Shown one piece after another: positions 24,753-36,320 of a DNA stretch of 64,000 nucleotides (its first letter is position 1; each line of letters begins with the position of its first letter). Source of the DNA: Aquatica leii (Eukaryota > Arthropoda > Insecta > Coleoptera > Lampyridae). The stretch spans positions 226,570,532 through 226,634,531 of the forward strand of contig CM069432.1 of NCBI GenBank assembly GCA_035610365.1, given 5' to 3'. The translations under genes and the position numbers were made by a program. The notes beneath the pieces are model-generated. The model was given only the letters and a program-made list of their open reading frames with translations, was not told the origin of the DNA and searched no databases.

Positions 24753-24912
24753 AATAATAGAGAAAATAGTATAAAGCACACGTCATAAAATACGTTTCAA
24801 TCACTAGACCGCTTCATAAATTCGCCGCTGCGCGGTTCATGTATGAAACCCGGTCTCGTGATTGAAGCGCGTTCATTCTGTAACTTGTGTTTTAATATAC
24901 TATTCTCTATTT
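24753..24912. repeat. Hairpin module, copy B
   Basis: The left arm (AATAGTATAAAGCACA...CGTTTCAATCAC) is complemented by the right arm (GTGATTGAAGCG...TTGTGTTTTAATATACTATT), giving an imperfect stem over most of the 160 bp with a G+C-rich tip. It carries the same AATAGTAT/ATACTATT outer words as the hairpin upstream of the Crypton at 55.5 kb. Confidence 0.7.
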
Positions 24913-25296
24913 GGTCATGAGAATTAGCGATTCTTACACTAAAATCCGTGTAAGAATAAGCAAATTCTTACACGAATTTTAGTAATGTTAATTTTTTTCA
25001 AAGTTTGGTATCTCTGCATCGTAAGTTGAAGTTACTTGAAAACGAAATCAAAATTATTGGAACTTAAAAATTGAAATTCAAGTTTTGATGCCAATATTAA
25101 ATAAAAACGTCCTATTAATTTAAAGTTATTTACTTATAAAGGTATAAATAATTAATAATTTTGTATGAGATTTTAGGTTAACACATAAATTTCAATATGT
25201 AAAAGTGTAAGTATTACCAATTCAATAAAATATAAAAGTTTCCCAATGTAGTTTTAAAATTAATATTATACGAACAATATTAAATATTGTATCGAA

Positions 25297-25436
25297 ATAA
25301 TAGAGAAAATAGTATAAAGCACAGGTCATAGAATACGTTTCAATCACTCGACCGCTTCATAAACTCGCCGCTACGCGGCTCATGTATGAAACCCGGTGTC
25401 GTTCATTCTGTAACTTGTGTTTTAATATACTATACT
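25297..25436. repeat. Hairpin module, copy C, immediately upstream of Crypton relic
   Basis: Same arms as copy B with a partly deleted right arm, ending in TTTTAATATACTAT at about 25420-25433. The recombinase-like frame starts right after it. Confidence 0.65.
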
Positions 25437-25439
25437 CGC

Positions 25440-26205
25440 ATATATTGCCGAACTGATTACAAAAATAAATCATTAAAGGCATGGTCAGAACATGTCATAC
25501 TTAGATATACGCTATACGTCAACAATAATGTGAATATTTCTAAATACTTGAAATTAATAATAGCATTTCTAAAACAAAATATAAAAGGTTACAGACCTAA
25601 AATATCTAAAAGTTTTACAAAGGAGGAAATTGAAAAATTTTTAATTGAAGCACCAGACGAAAGTTTTTTATTGTTAAAAGTAAGTTTTAATATATTCCGT
25701 TAAGTTAAAATATTCAGAGTGTATTATTACAGGTAACAATAATATTTGGTGTAACCGGAGCATGCCGGACGCAAAATTTAAGACGGCTTACAATAAATGA
25801 CATCGAGGGTAATGATAAATTCATATTTATAAAATTTACCAAAACGAAAAACAAAATTCCTAGAAGTATTGTAATCACTAGAAATTATATAATTTTTTAT
25901 AGAAAATTTGTTGCCCTCCGTCTAAAAAATGCGATTGATAAAAGATTTTCTTATTGTTACCAAAATGGTAAATATGGTATCGCAAAATTATAGTTAAGCT
26001 CCACAAATTGCAAAATTTGAACTTATACACAGGACATGTTTCTTGGAGATTTTAGAATTTCACTTTGAAAAAACATGGGAGGTGGAAGTTATTCACAGTT
26101 GGTGAAGGATATATGGACGACCCATCGGTGCAAAAGCACCAAATAGCTGGAAAATTACTCGCAAAGTCTATCATCAACGTTACCGAGAATAGAAAATATA
26201 AACAA
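25440..26205 (+). pseudogene. Crypton-type tyrosine recombinase relic
   Basis: The plus strand reads NKSLKAWSEHVILRYTLYVN, then ISKYLKLIIAFLKQNIKGYR and FTKEEIEKFLIEAPDESFLLLK in one frame. A GTAAGT donor follows the Lys (25681), and an ACAG acceptor at about 25733 resumes with VTIIFGVTGACRTQNLRRL (box I Arg). Later GHVSWR (decayed H-x-x-R), HGRWK and EGYMDD (Tyr region) appear in shifting frames at 26030-26130. The intron falls at the same place as in the better copy at 54-55 kb, so both derive from one intron-containing family. Several frameshifts and stops mark it as inactive. Confidence 0.75.
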
Positions 26206-26229
26206 AATTGTTTTCCAAAATTGAGACAT

Positions 26230-26940
26230 GTCTTCTGAAGACATCCCTTTTACAACTCATGATACAAAAACAGATATTAGATATAAACTTATACATTGCA
26301 ATTTTCAAAATTGTACTTTTAATATTTGTGAAAATAATAAAAGTTAATCAATGTATTATAGTCAATTAAAAATCTATTTTAATTTTCTTTATTATTCCAT
26401 AACAGTGAATGAATAGTTAATGAACTCAAAATTTTTCAATAAAGCTAACTTAAGCTAATGACTAATGTTTACATAAATTTGTAAAACGTAATAATCACTT
26501 TAAAAATAAAATAGTTTTTGTTTTAGAAAATAATAGGCATTATAAAGTTAACGTAAAACAGTGAATTAAATTAATTTTAGTTTATTTAACAAAAATTAAT
26601 TAGAAATGCATATGGCTACAACATAAAGTACAAAACTATTAAAATCATAAACTGTCAATAATAAAGAACGAATATCAAAATATTATTATGTTATCAGAAA
26701 AAATGTACACATAATAAATTACCAAAGCCTAATTTTAAATCATATTTGATGCAGCCAACATAACGTCTACGTTATGGGCAATAACAATTAATAATGTTGT
26801 GCTTTTTTAAATAATTTGTTTTTAATACAAATTATTGATATAATTTAGTTTATGATATGTATTATAGTGTATATTAATATAATTCTAAACGGGTATGTAG
26901 TTAACCAGAACAAATGTCAAAATTTACTTGATATAAATTA
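26230..26940. other. Non-coding, 3' flank of peptide 3
   Basis: Nothing recognised. The downstream exon of peptide gene 3 may lie here, because a splice donor is seen just after its stop codon. Confidence 0.4.
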
Positions 26941-26955
26941 CAACTTACGTTTATA

Positions 26956-27144
26956 TTAATGATATTCTGGTCTACACTTTCCATTAACAACATGGTAGCC
27001 ATCGTTACAAGGAACTGTAATTATATTTGTTCCATTCACAACAGGCCTATTCTCATTATTTTCTTCGTTCAGCTGTATTTCTTCGTCGGCGTTGCTAGTA
27101 CACATTACAATTATAGCAACAAAAACAAATAATAGTTTAAACAT
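26956..27144 (-). CDS. Secreted CX10C peptide 3 (growth-blocking-peptide-like), 62 aa
   Basis: Signal peptide MFKLLFVFVAIIVMCTSNA with predicted cleavage before DEEIQL, then an acidic/Asn-rich spacer, an NGT sequon, and the C-terminal loop CNDGYHVVNGKC followed by RPEY. It matches C-x2-G-Y-x4-G-x-C-[RK], the pattern of ENF/growth-blocking cytokines, and is the cleanest member here. An Arg twelve residues before the first Cys is a possible processing point. The stop is followed ten bases on by C|GTAAGT, so an intron lies in the 3' UTR (donor 25 nt after the Cys codon). Upstream, a TTAAATA box and TCAGT initiator are spaced as in insect core promoters. Expected to be secreted to haemolymph. The signalling role is inferred from the motif only. 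Confidence 0.72.
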   Translation of the reverse strand: MFKLLFVFVAIIVMCTSNADEEIQLNEENNENRPVVNGTNIITVPCNDGYHVVNGKCRPEYH

Positions 27145-27212
27145 TGCAAAATTTTAACAAAAAAATATTTTTATTTAAAGTATGAAAGATCAAGTGTAAC
27201 GGTTATCTGAAT

Positions 27213-27248
27213 ACTGACGTTACCTAATAGCAGTTACCACATATTTAA
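27213..27248 (-). promoter_or_regulatory. Putative core promoter of peptide 3
   Basis: On the minus strand TTAAATA (27248-27242) stands 33 bp upstream of the A in TCAGT (27215), the consensus spacing of a TATA box and insect initiator. This gives a 5' UTR of about 71 nt. GATA cores flank it at 27203-27208 and 27295-27300. Confidence 0.45.
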
Positions 27249-27259
27249 GTTATTGAAAA

Positions 27260-29500
27260 TGTAAATTATTCATCTGTTTACCATAAGGTATACCTATCTT
27301 ACTTTTTTTTATTACTTCAATGTGTTAATTAGTTTTAATTTTAAAATTGTTTAAAATTATGTTTAAACTAAAATTTTTAGTTAAAAATAACGTTCTTTTG
27401 TTGCATAGAAAAAAAGTTGCGTTTATTTTAGATATCTTTTTAATAATTTTTGTATTTTAAATAATAAACTTACAACTAAAAGTAGATTAAGTGTTAGTTA
27501 CAATAATAGGGTTTAATGGCAAAGTCAATTATACTCTTATTTTCAGTATTCACTCAAATTATACATTTTTTATATTTCTTTTAGAAGGAACACAAAAAAA
27601 CCACTCTAGCCTTTTCTCACTTCATGCGGCCACTGAAATTTATCAACTTATAAGTCAAAAAACATAACCGATTTACATAACAAAATTCATTACAAAAACA
27701 ATTACAACATAGAATGTTTATAAAAGGTTTTGAGTGAAAAAAGTTCTTTGCCGTTAAGCTTTTTTTTACTTAAAGCTTTCTTTATAAGTTTACAGTCAAG
27801 TTATAAGGTTTACCAAAAAATGACAACAAACGTGGCTTCTAATTACTATAATAGGACGCTACTAATCTAAAATTTGTTAACTAAGTTTGAAAATGTAAAG
27901 AGTAGCACACATAACGCACATAACATAATATCACTTACCACAATAAACACTTATTTTCACCATCATTCGTGACGTAGCATTCTTGCGTCACAATTACTAG
28001 TTTTCATCAGCGAACTGTGAGAAACATAAGACTAATAGACAACAGGTAACAAACTATTAATGTTTAGTACATTTGTCAATTGCGGAATTGATTTTGCGAG
28101 CACATTATATTTGAGAATAGCTGACATAGTCGTTTTATGTGCATGTGAGTAAAAACAATGATTTTAAGTTAACAATTAAATAACCTTAATATCACTATTA
28201 CATATTACTAAAATAATTTTAAACAAAAGTAAAGAGGTTAAAAAAAATTATACATACATACGAAAGCATTTTAAAATAATGAATAGGAAAACCTAATCAA
28301 ATATCTTCAACCTCTCATATAATAACGCACTTAAAAATAAACACAAAACATTAAAAATGTATGATTAGCAAAAATATTGAATGTATAGATTTTATTGATT
28401 TCATTCTGCATGTGACGATCTAGCACAAACGCAAAGATCTGTGACCTCATTCATAATTTTTTTAAATTTTTAGTTAGTGTCGTTCCTCTTGGCTCAGTTT
28501 CTTTAACTATTTTTGGCTTAGTTGTGTTTGTTTCTCTTAATTCTTTTTTTTGTTTTTGCGTTTTCTTTAGTTTTTAGTCTATTTTATTAGGTGTTATGCT
28601 AAACAATTGTAAATGTGTCTTTTTTTCTTTTATCTCCCGTAGAAGGAGAAATTAGTTAAAGATCTTGAAATGACACGTTGGCACTCACATTTTTATCTTA
28701 GTTATTATCAGTGTTTTCGTCTGTATAGTATGATAAACTAACTTTGAATTTGCTATCGACTTTTCTCTTTGCTCTCTAAACATTAGACTTGACATTTTTA
28801 AGACACCTAAGAAACTCGCATCCTTCTAGAAGTAGCATGACATGATTTCTTGTAACTTGGTTTTTATTTCTAGCTGTATCTCCTCATCACTTTCGTCACT
28901 TTTTGCTGTATTGAGGTTTTTTGCTTTGGGTTTTTTTTGCTTACGTATTTACCTCAATAAACAATAAATTGTTCTTCGTTGATAACATCTCCATTCATTG
29001 AAAAAAATGCGTTTACACGTTTTTCAAATGTAGGTGTTTTGTTGTAAACTTTTTTAAACAACTCAACAATGTCAGATTGATAAATTTTTTCATATTTTTT
29101 TGATTTAAGAAAATAATCGCATTTGTAATTGTAAGCTGTTTTTAAAAACGTATAAAATACACATTAAGTGGCTGTAGCCTGTGGGCTGTATGCGATGGCA
29201 GAGTGACTATGATTATCTCATTTCGCTTTACAAAAATTGTATACGTTTAGCGACCTGAGTGGCCAGATATGAATGTAAAGTGCTGTATCTCGGAAGCTAT
29301 TTGTCGTAAAGACGTGGTAAAAAATTATATGACTAAAGTGGTCAAAAAAAATTTTGCAAATTATTTTCACGTTTTGAAGATGGCCGCCAGCGAGCGTAAC
29401 CGCTATCTAAAACTTTTGAAATGATTTTTCATTAAATTACACCTACTAAATGTACCAAAAAATATATGCTTTTTAAAGCTAAGCTTTATTTGTGTAACTT
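27260..29500. other. Non-coding; possible decayed coding relic
   Basis: Mostly A+T-rich. On the minus strand at about 29100-28900 a frame reads FKKVYNKTPTFEKRVNAFFS and onward, protein-like but unrecognised and soon broken. 29160-29420 is more G+C-rich without an identified motif. Confidence 0.3.
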
Positions 29501-29519
29501 TTATTTAACATTTTAAGAC

Positions 29520-31060
29520 ATATCTATTAAAATGAAGTAGTGAGGGGTGATTCAATGTTTTCTTTGTAAATAAACAGCTGTAACTTCTAAACGACTGAAC
29601 GGATTTTAACAAACTCGGCATCGTTGGAAAAAGCATTTATTTGCTCTATCAAATCTATCTTACATGCAATCTGTTTGATTTCTGTAATGCCGCTAGACCG
29701 CGTTTCTTGGTATAATAACAGAAAATTGCAAAATTCTCTGAAATGCAATAATATGATTTTTTTCCATAAAAATGTAGTAAAACAATACTTTAATAGGCTA
29801 GTAAAAACCAATATCTTATTCCTACCTAAAATAACGAAAAAAGAAAATTTAGTTATCGTGAAATTTTAAAAAGACATAACATTATTAAACCGTTATTTAT
29901 TCTTGTTCATATGTTTTTTTTTCAAGAATCATAACTCTATCATTTTTAAATAGTATTATTCTTAGTTCAAAAAATTTTTTTTTCAAATTTGTAATGACAT
30001 AATAAGCAAAAAAGACAGATTTTGAAATAAAACTTCTTGAAGTGTCTCTCATCACACTCAATGCTTTGTTAGAGCCGCTCATGTGTGGACATTACAACAG
30101 CATTAAATTTCTGCTTTTGGCAGGCTACGAATATCATCTTGTATTTGTATTTTCATGTCGTCTCTAGTTGTTGGTGAAATTTTGTAGACAATATCTTTTA
30201 GCCAACCCCATAAATAGAAGTCCAACAGGTTAAGTCTGGGGATCGTCCAATCCATTTCTGGTGATCTATTACATCTTTTAATAAAATAGGCAATTGGTTT
30301 ACCAGAAAATAAAAAAACACCACACCATTTAGCGGTTGTTCAAAGAAGTAGAGACCTATAATATTTTCGTCCAGGATGGCACACCACACATTGAGACTCC
30401 AATGTCCTGGACGTTAGATTTCGCGCAACCAGTGAGGATTATTTTCAGACCACTAATGGATTTTATACAAATTTTTCCCTAACCATGTCCAACGTCCAAG
30501 TAAAATAATTTATCCGTTGTTTGAAACCTTTATCATTTAATGTTTATTGGAAAACCATATAATATGGATGCAGTCTAAAAATTTGAAATAACAAATACGT
30601 GAAACAACTAAAGTATAACTTTTCGTTGAGAATAAAATCACAGTGTTTGTTTTTTAACGTTTTATTAACAAAATATTCATGGATTTAACCTGTTTACTGC
30701 ATCAGTGTTGAACAGGTTAAGTTCACAAAAATATTGCTAATAGAACTTTAAAAAATAAACACTGTGGTTTTATTCCCAACGGGAAGTTATGCAAGACTTA
30801 CGCTAACTACATAAAACATTTAGAAGTTATCTACAAGTAAAGTAGTATTTTTAGTAACAAAAACTTATCTAGGATCCTTTAAAATGTTTAGAATAGTAGT
30901 ACCTGATATACCCAACGCGAGAGCCATTGCTCTCGTACTAACGTGAGGATTCAATTCCACGTATGCTAAAACATTAATAATATTGTCTTTCGTTGTTCTA
31001 GGTAAGCGTCTTTGCAACTTAGGTCGAAATCTTCCAGTATTACGCAAATTTTTCACTAAA
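29520..31060 (-). mobile_element. Mariner-like transposon relic
   Basis: The N-terminal helix-turn-helix part at 31056-30865 reads RFRPKLQRRLPRTTKDNIIN, then NPHVSTRAMALALGISGTT, then ILNILKD. After a decayed segment and a MITE insertion, the catalytic half continues at about 30460-30180 with SENNPHWLREI, WSLNVWCAILDE, IIGLYFFEQPLNG, QLPILLKDVIDHQKWIGRSP and DLT, spread over two frames. These are conserved landmarks of insect mariner-related transposases (WSLNVWCGI, SPDLTPLDFYLWG). Sequence down to about 29520 looks like its 3' flank. Dead. Confidence 0.65.
30615..30790. mobile_element. Hairpin MITE nested in the mariner relic
   Basis: The 176-bp segment is almost one continuous palindrome. 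Its left end, ATAACTTTTCGTTGAGAATA, matches the reverse complement of its right end, ATAACTTCCCGTTGGGAATA. Both continue into AAA(T/C)CACAGTGTTT. The inner arms AACCTGTT/AACAGGTT form the tip. No coding capacity. It splits the transposase reading at 30.6-30.8 kb, so it inserted after that element. Confidence 0.8.
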
Positions 31061-31210
31061 AGCTTTGTATACTCTTTTGCAGCATTTTAAAGATATTCAA
31101 AATATACCGCAATCATATCAACAGCTTCATCATTTGTAAAAAGCATTTTAATAGTATTAAGGCTTTCCTTCTGTGTACAACAAATACTAATTACACTGCC
31201 TATAAAAGTA

Positions 31211-32625
31211 TGGTACAAGCTTTTGGTTTTACGAACCCAGCACGGTCAACTCATATAGTCGGGAGTAGGGGAGGTTCACAGAAACTATGCTTAAGGGCGC
31301 CAGAGCTGATCAACAATGATACTTCTGTTCGCTCACAACAGAAAGGTTCAGAACTTGTAACACGATGTTAGGTTCGTAATCCTTATACTCGGCTGTTTGA
31401 GTAGCCAACGTTTGTTATTAGATCACGACGATCCAAAGAGAAAGGTATGTTGTCATAAAAGAACAAGTAACCACAATAACAACTTTAATCTAGAATCGTT
31501 GATGATTATCACAGGTATATCGAATTCTCATTACAGAAATGCCAATAGTATCGGCAACACACAGTACATAAGTAAATTACAGTGAAATAGGTAGCGAAGA
31601 ATAGTTCGTAGTAAATATCGTTTGCATACAGCATGCGGAATACACAAAATAATTAGTAATATGGCATTACTGACAATAAAACAGTGATAATAATTATGGC
31701 CTTAACATTAAATTATCAGAATAATTATTGGTAGTACACAGCATACGTAACACAAAATAAGTTAAAATTACTATCTAAATGGTAATACAATAACGTTAAT
31801 AAATACGGAATTAATATTCGCAAAAGTTTCGTGAGCGACCTTTCTGACAACCAATAAGATACATAAAACACTTACCACTAACACAGGAACTTCCACTCGT
31901 ACGAAGAAAGCGCTTTCTTCGGCAAGCAATCCTGTAAACAATTTGAATCGCAAATCGTGTCAAACCAATGCCTCACGAAATCAAGATCTACAAAAATGGT
32001 TACTTAATGTTAAAGAAAGTATATAGAATATAACCCGGTTGTCGACTGCTGTTGTACACCTTGTCTGCGGTTTAATTAGTTTTAACCGTAGGCCTTATAG
32101 ATAGTTATAATCGTCCCATAAAAGTATTTGTCGATGTTAATCCCTCGTAATTCGGTATCGACTAGAAACCTGGGCCAGATTGTGGTGAAACGGCCGGTGA
32201 CGATTCGAATACTTTACGATCGTAATGAAGTTATAATTTTTCCTTGTAGATTTTAAATTACGACAAGGATACCCATATTTAGGAGGTAGCACATGGCGCT
32301 AACGAAAAAACATAAAAATTACCTTTAATCAAAGAAAGAACAAAAACCACTTACCCTGCGTGGATTAAATTAGTTAATTAAGAAGACTTCTATTTCCCAT
32401 CGTGTCCCAACACGTGGATGATTTGAGAAAACGATTTTTAATTCACGCAGACATAGGTTATAACATGAACGATGTCAAAGTCAAAATGCCGGTATCTCGC
32501 CGGATATCGTCTACTCAATACGAAGTCACCAACGAACCCGATAGATGGCGTCGAGAAATATAAAAGTAATTTTTAATTAAACTAATATACAGGGTAATGC
32601 ATTATTTAAATTTATGCACGTAACA
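31211..32625 (+). mobile_element. Solo LTR, copy 1
   Basis: Begins TGGTACAAGC and ends GCACGTAACA, flanked by the 4-bp duplication AGTA (31207-31210 and 32626-32629). The same 1.4-kb sequence occurs inverted at 61991-63465 with its own 4-bp duplication. TG...CA ends with a 4-bp duplication and no internal coding sequence fit a solo LTR of a long-LTR retrotransposon (Gypsy or BEL type). No internal region of its parent is recognised beside it. Confidence 0.78.
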
Positions 32626-32629
32626 AGTA

Positions 32630-34310
32630 TAATATTAACATTTGTTGATTTTATGCATTTGTTTTTTCTCCATGGCTTATTTTTTTAAATTTTGTAAACT
32701 AAGAATAATACTATTTAAAAATGATAACATTATGAAATTTCATCTTTGATACTTCAAAAAAAACAAATAAATAAGAATAAATACCAGTGTAATAACGTCT
32801 TTTTAAACTCCTATGAAAACTAAATTTCTAGATTTTATATTATAAATTTCTATTAAAACTTGTATTTGTTATTAAATCTTAGGTTAGTGTAGAATTGAGT
32901 TTTCTTTATGTATAAAGTTGTATATATGTACCTTATACACAGTAATTAGTTTGGTGGCTTGATTTTTAACTAAATTAATAACAAAGTAATAATAATAATT
33001 AGTAAGTAAGTTGAAAGTGTTAATTAAGATTTAAAAAGACATGTAATTGTTAGACGTCAAAGTATTGTAATTAAATAACTTGTAAGGTACAAGCGATTCT
33101 ATTTATAATTGTCATGTTTTGATTATTATAAATTATTTTAGAATAAATTTAAACTTTATTAAATCAGTAAGTACAAAACTTAATAACTTTAAAATTTTAT
33201 AAAGGAATAATTAGCAATTAATGACGTAGATAAAAACTATACGTATATTATATAATTAAAAAACTATTATTTTAAAATTAAATTTAAAATCAACTTATAT
33301 ACTTTGTGTAGTATGTTATTTGTTATAAGTTAGAATTATTGAACTTAATAAACAATTAATTAAACAAAATAAATAAATACATATAAACATAAAATTAGAT
33401 ATGTACTAGTTAAAGTAACTAAAATACAATTTTTTTTATCAAAACAGTAAGTTTAATATTATACTTTACAATTTTTCTCTCAACGTAATCGTTAAAAATA
33501 CGTTTAAAATTATAACACTTTAAAGTGAAAACTTTCAGTCAATATTTCTTAAATTTTCATTTTAACTGTAATTATTATATTACAATTGTTATTATATTAC
33601 ACAAATAGGTCAAATACTGACTTTGTTATGTTAACTACATACGATATAATTAAATTAGTCACAAAATGGACAAACAGAATGTGCATTCAATTTTTAAGTA
33701 AAAAGTATTAGCATATTTAATCATTTATATTTTTTGTCTTAGAATTAAGGCTGTTCGATACATAATTAGAAAAATCTACTAGAGGTTGTTGTGATATGCC
33801 GTCAAGTTTAGTGTAAAGTACAAACTATCTATTTGTGGACGATAAACTTTAATGAAGAAAAGCGGAAAAACGTTTTCGTCGTTTGCATCTGAGCTAAAAC
33901 TTTCCACAGAACCTTTGGAGAACGCTATTTAAAAATTATTGATAAAAAACACAAATACAGGCAAATTTTGTTGCCTATTGTAATGTTGGTTGCTGGTCCT
34001 TCTTTTCCTCTTTTTACTACCTTGAAGGCTAAAAATTTTATCAATGCTGAATTGCATTTTTGTCACATTTCTTGAATATCAGTAAAATTGCAAAGTAACT
34101 TTGCACTATATCCGTTGGTGGATTGCAATTGTGTATTATTTGAATTTTCGCGGTTAACAAATCCAATTACCAACATACTACGATCTTTATAGCACCAAGT
34201 TGTTAAATTTTATACGTGGGCTCATCAACCACAAGATGGCGTCGACCACAACACTTTATATGATATTCATTAAATGATACATACAAATTTTTTATTCAAA
34301 AAATTATTCA
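32630..34310. other. A+T-rich non-coding
   Basis: Nothing recognised. Confidence 0.4.
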
Positions 34311-34488
34311 ATATTAAAATCGTAAGCTTTCGCGGTTGTTATGTTTATGATTATAAGCGACTTTCGGCTTAAACCGCGTCGTAGTAAAACACCTAAACTT
34401 AGGCTTCGTCCTAGTCTCTTCTTGAGAGCCAAAACAAGAAGTAGAACTTGGCCTTTGCCGTATTGTCGTTTGTGAACACAAACAAACT

Positions 34489-34523
34489 GACGTTTCGCAA
34501 GACATTGCAGCTTGCATCTTCAA
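34489..34523 (-). ncRNA. Degenerate hammerhead-like motif
   Basis: The minus strand reads TTGAAGA (CTGANGA with the first base changed), stem II GCAAG/CTTGC around a nine-base loop, then GAAACGTC. Same order and similar tail as the motifs at 7.5 and 57.3 kb. It lies inside an 86-codon frame (34314-34574) that has no family of its own and probably just reads through a PLE terminus. Confidence 0.45.
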
Positions 34524-34579
34524 AATGGTAAATGTCCATTTACCACTCTGAAAATCGCTTATAATCTTATTCAATATTG

Positions 34580-35260
34580 CTTTACAAAAAATGAATTTAC
34601 TATTAAATAGATAATGTTTTAATTTCCAATTAAAAAATTTTTGGATATAAAAAGAGAACTTTTTTCTTTTCTTTCTCTCTAATTTTCAGACCAATCAAAA
34701 TAGAATGTTTTTAGTTTCGGCAGCATTATCGTATTCTAAAAATATTTGTCTCTATAAAATCGTTCCACGTAAAAATCGTCACAATAAATAATAAAATCAC
34801 AAAAGTATCTTTTTGGTTACATTTAATTAATCTTGTATCTGAAAAAAAAATTGTGATTTTTTTAGCGTGTAAGCAAAATCTATTTTTATTGTGAAATGGT
34901 CAATATGTGATAAATATTACTTAATCAAATTATTCGTGATCGTAAAGCACACGGCTGTTCTCGTAGACTCTACTAATTTTCTAGTAACAGAAGACAAACA
35001 CTTTACTGCAATAATGCCATTATCTTCTACCAATCCATTAGGCGATTTTTCCAAAAACAGATTCTTCTTGTCACTAAAAAGACCACAAACGGCAACGAAA
35101 ATACTCTTTAACTGCTCGTATTTTAAAATAAAGTTTTTTTCGTTTAACCTTCCGTAAGATATCGCTGGCGTGTAAATATCTTTTCCGTAAAGTATAGTTT
35201 TTACCAGGTGCTAAGAATAAAATTGGAAGCGGTTAGATAATAAAATTTAAATTCCGTTCA
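34580..35260. other. Non-coding or unrecognised
   Basis: The plus ORF at 34891-35157 overlaps minus-strand protein-like readings and is probably a shadow. No assignment. Confidence 0.3.
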
Positions 35261-35269
35261 CAACTTCTA

Positions 35270-36320
35270 AGGTTGACACCGTCTTTTAATTTTTCTAAAA
35301 TAACAATTTTTTTCCTATATCTTTGAAACTGATGTCTGGTAATGCAGGATTAGTTCCATAATCTAAGTCAGGCTCTAAAACAGTTCTATGTATTTTTCTT
35401 GAATAACCAATACCTTTGTCATTCTTTCTCAGATATATTTTTGGTTTCGTTTGGAACACTTGTTGTGCCAAACGAGCAGAATACGCCTGAGCTAAAGTTG
35501 TTAAGTGCCAACCTAGTCCACTGTTATAGGAAATTGCAGCCGCGAAAGATCTGGCAGTGTATGCAAATCAATTCGTGAAATGACATGTATTTCCAAAATA
35601 TTATTTTTAGAAGAGTTTTACAATTTAAAACTTAAAAATTAATTTACTTTTCTGTATGATTGGTTATTTGATTATACGAAAATCTATCTTCTTTATTCAC
35701 CATCGGTTCTAACATTTTTCGAATTTTTGCAAAACAATTACTGTCAACTATGGTATAATCGGTTTTTTTACTATTTTTGCGTGTGCAAAAACAATCGCTA
35801 AAAGATAAAATATTTAGAAAATCTGTAATGTTAATAAATTTATATAAGCATACCTGTAAGTTGTGTAATGACCAAATACATGAAATGGTGCATTTTTTAG
35901 CTCTTTACAAAGCTTATTTGCATCGTTTTTACTATTTTTTACTGCCATTTGAAAATCTTTTACTAACCTCTCCAGTCTGGAAAATCCACCTTTTTTTTCC
36001 AGTTAGCAGTTTATTCCAAAGGAATAATGAAACCTTTATTACAATTGCCACAAGAAAAATAACATTTTGAAATCATTCCTGATCTAGATTCTTTAATTCT
36101 TTGCCCATTGTACAAAGTAATGGATGTCGAATAACGGTTTCGTATTGCTATAAAACATAAGATAAATTAACGGGACGTTTACTTTTTATTAAATCCTTCA
36201 ACGACTTATAATTTAAATCGGGCTCCTCTAATAGTGGAAAAGACGGTGACTTATTCCTAAAATGATTCAGGTATTTATTATTTGATTTGAAATTAGTATC
36301 AGAGTTCATAATTAATATTT
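35270..36320 (-). pseudogene. Unrecognised TE-type protein relic
   Basis: Minus-strand frames around 35555-35300 read SYNSGLGWHLTTLAQAY and HRTVLEPDLDYGTNPALPDIS, and around 36310-36080 read KYLNHFRNKSPSFPLLEEPD, then KRPVNLSYVL. The composition is protein-like and broken by stops. The DYGTN/GLGWHL wording is reminiscent of dispersed repetitive proteins near YqaJ-type nucleases, but I cannot confirm that. It lies 3' of the BEL/Pao relic and may be separate from it. Confidence 0.3.

Larger units (their letters stand above)
23030..25437. repeat. Tandem array of about 0.5-kb hairpin-bearing units
   Basis: Three diverged units in direct order. Shared landmarks are TTCAAAGTTATTTA at about 23031, 23514 and TTTAAAGTTATTTA at about 25120; GAGATTTTAGGTTAACAC near 23075, 23557 and 25165; and a G+C-rich hairpin at 23201-23307, 24753-24912 and 25297-25436. 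Subtracting the 1.07-kb MITE inserted in unit 2, the units are about 490 and 540 bp long. The first two hairpins are followed by a second palindromic block, ATTCTTACAC / GTGTAAGAAT / ATTCTTACAC (for example 23325-23368). The last unit runs directly into the Crypton relic, so the array is probably Crypton-derived. Confidence 0.72.

Noticed and set aside
23201..25436. Repeated palindromic units as a CRISPR array
   Set aside because: Units are about 0.5 kb, diverged, eukaryotic and tied to a Crypton. There are no short regular spacers and no cas genes.
29360..29400. GAAGATGGC word resembling a hammerhead core
   Set aside because: No GAAAC box or complementary stem II follows.
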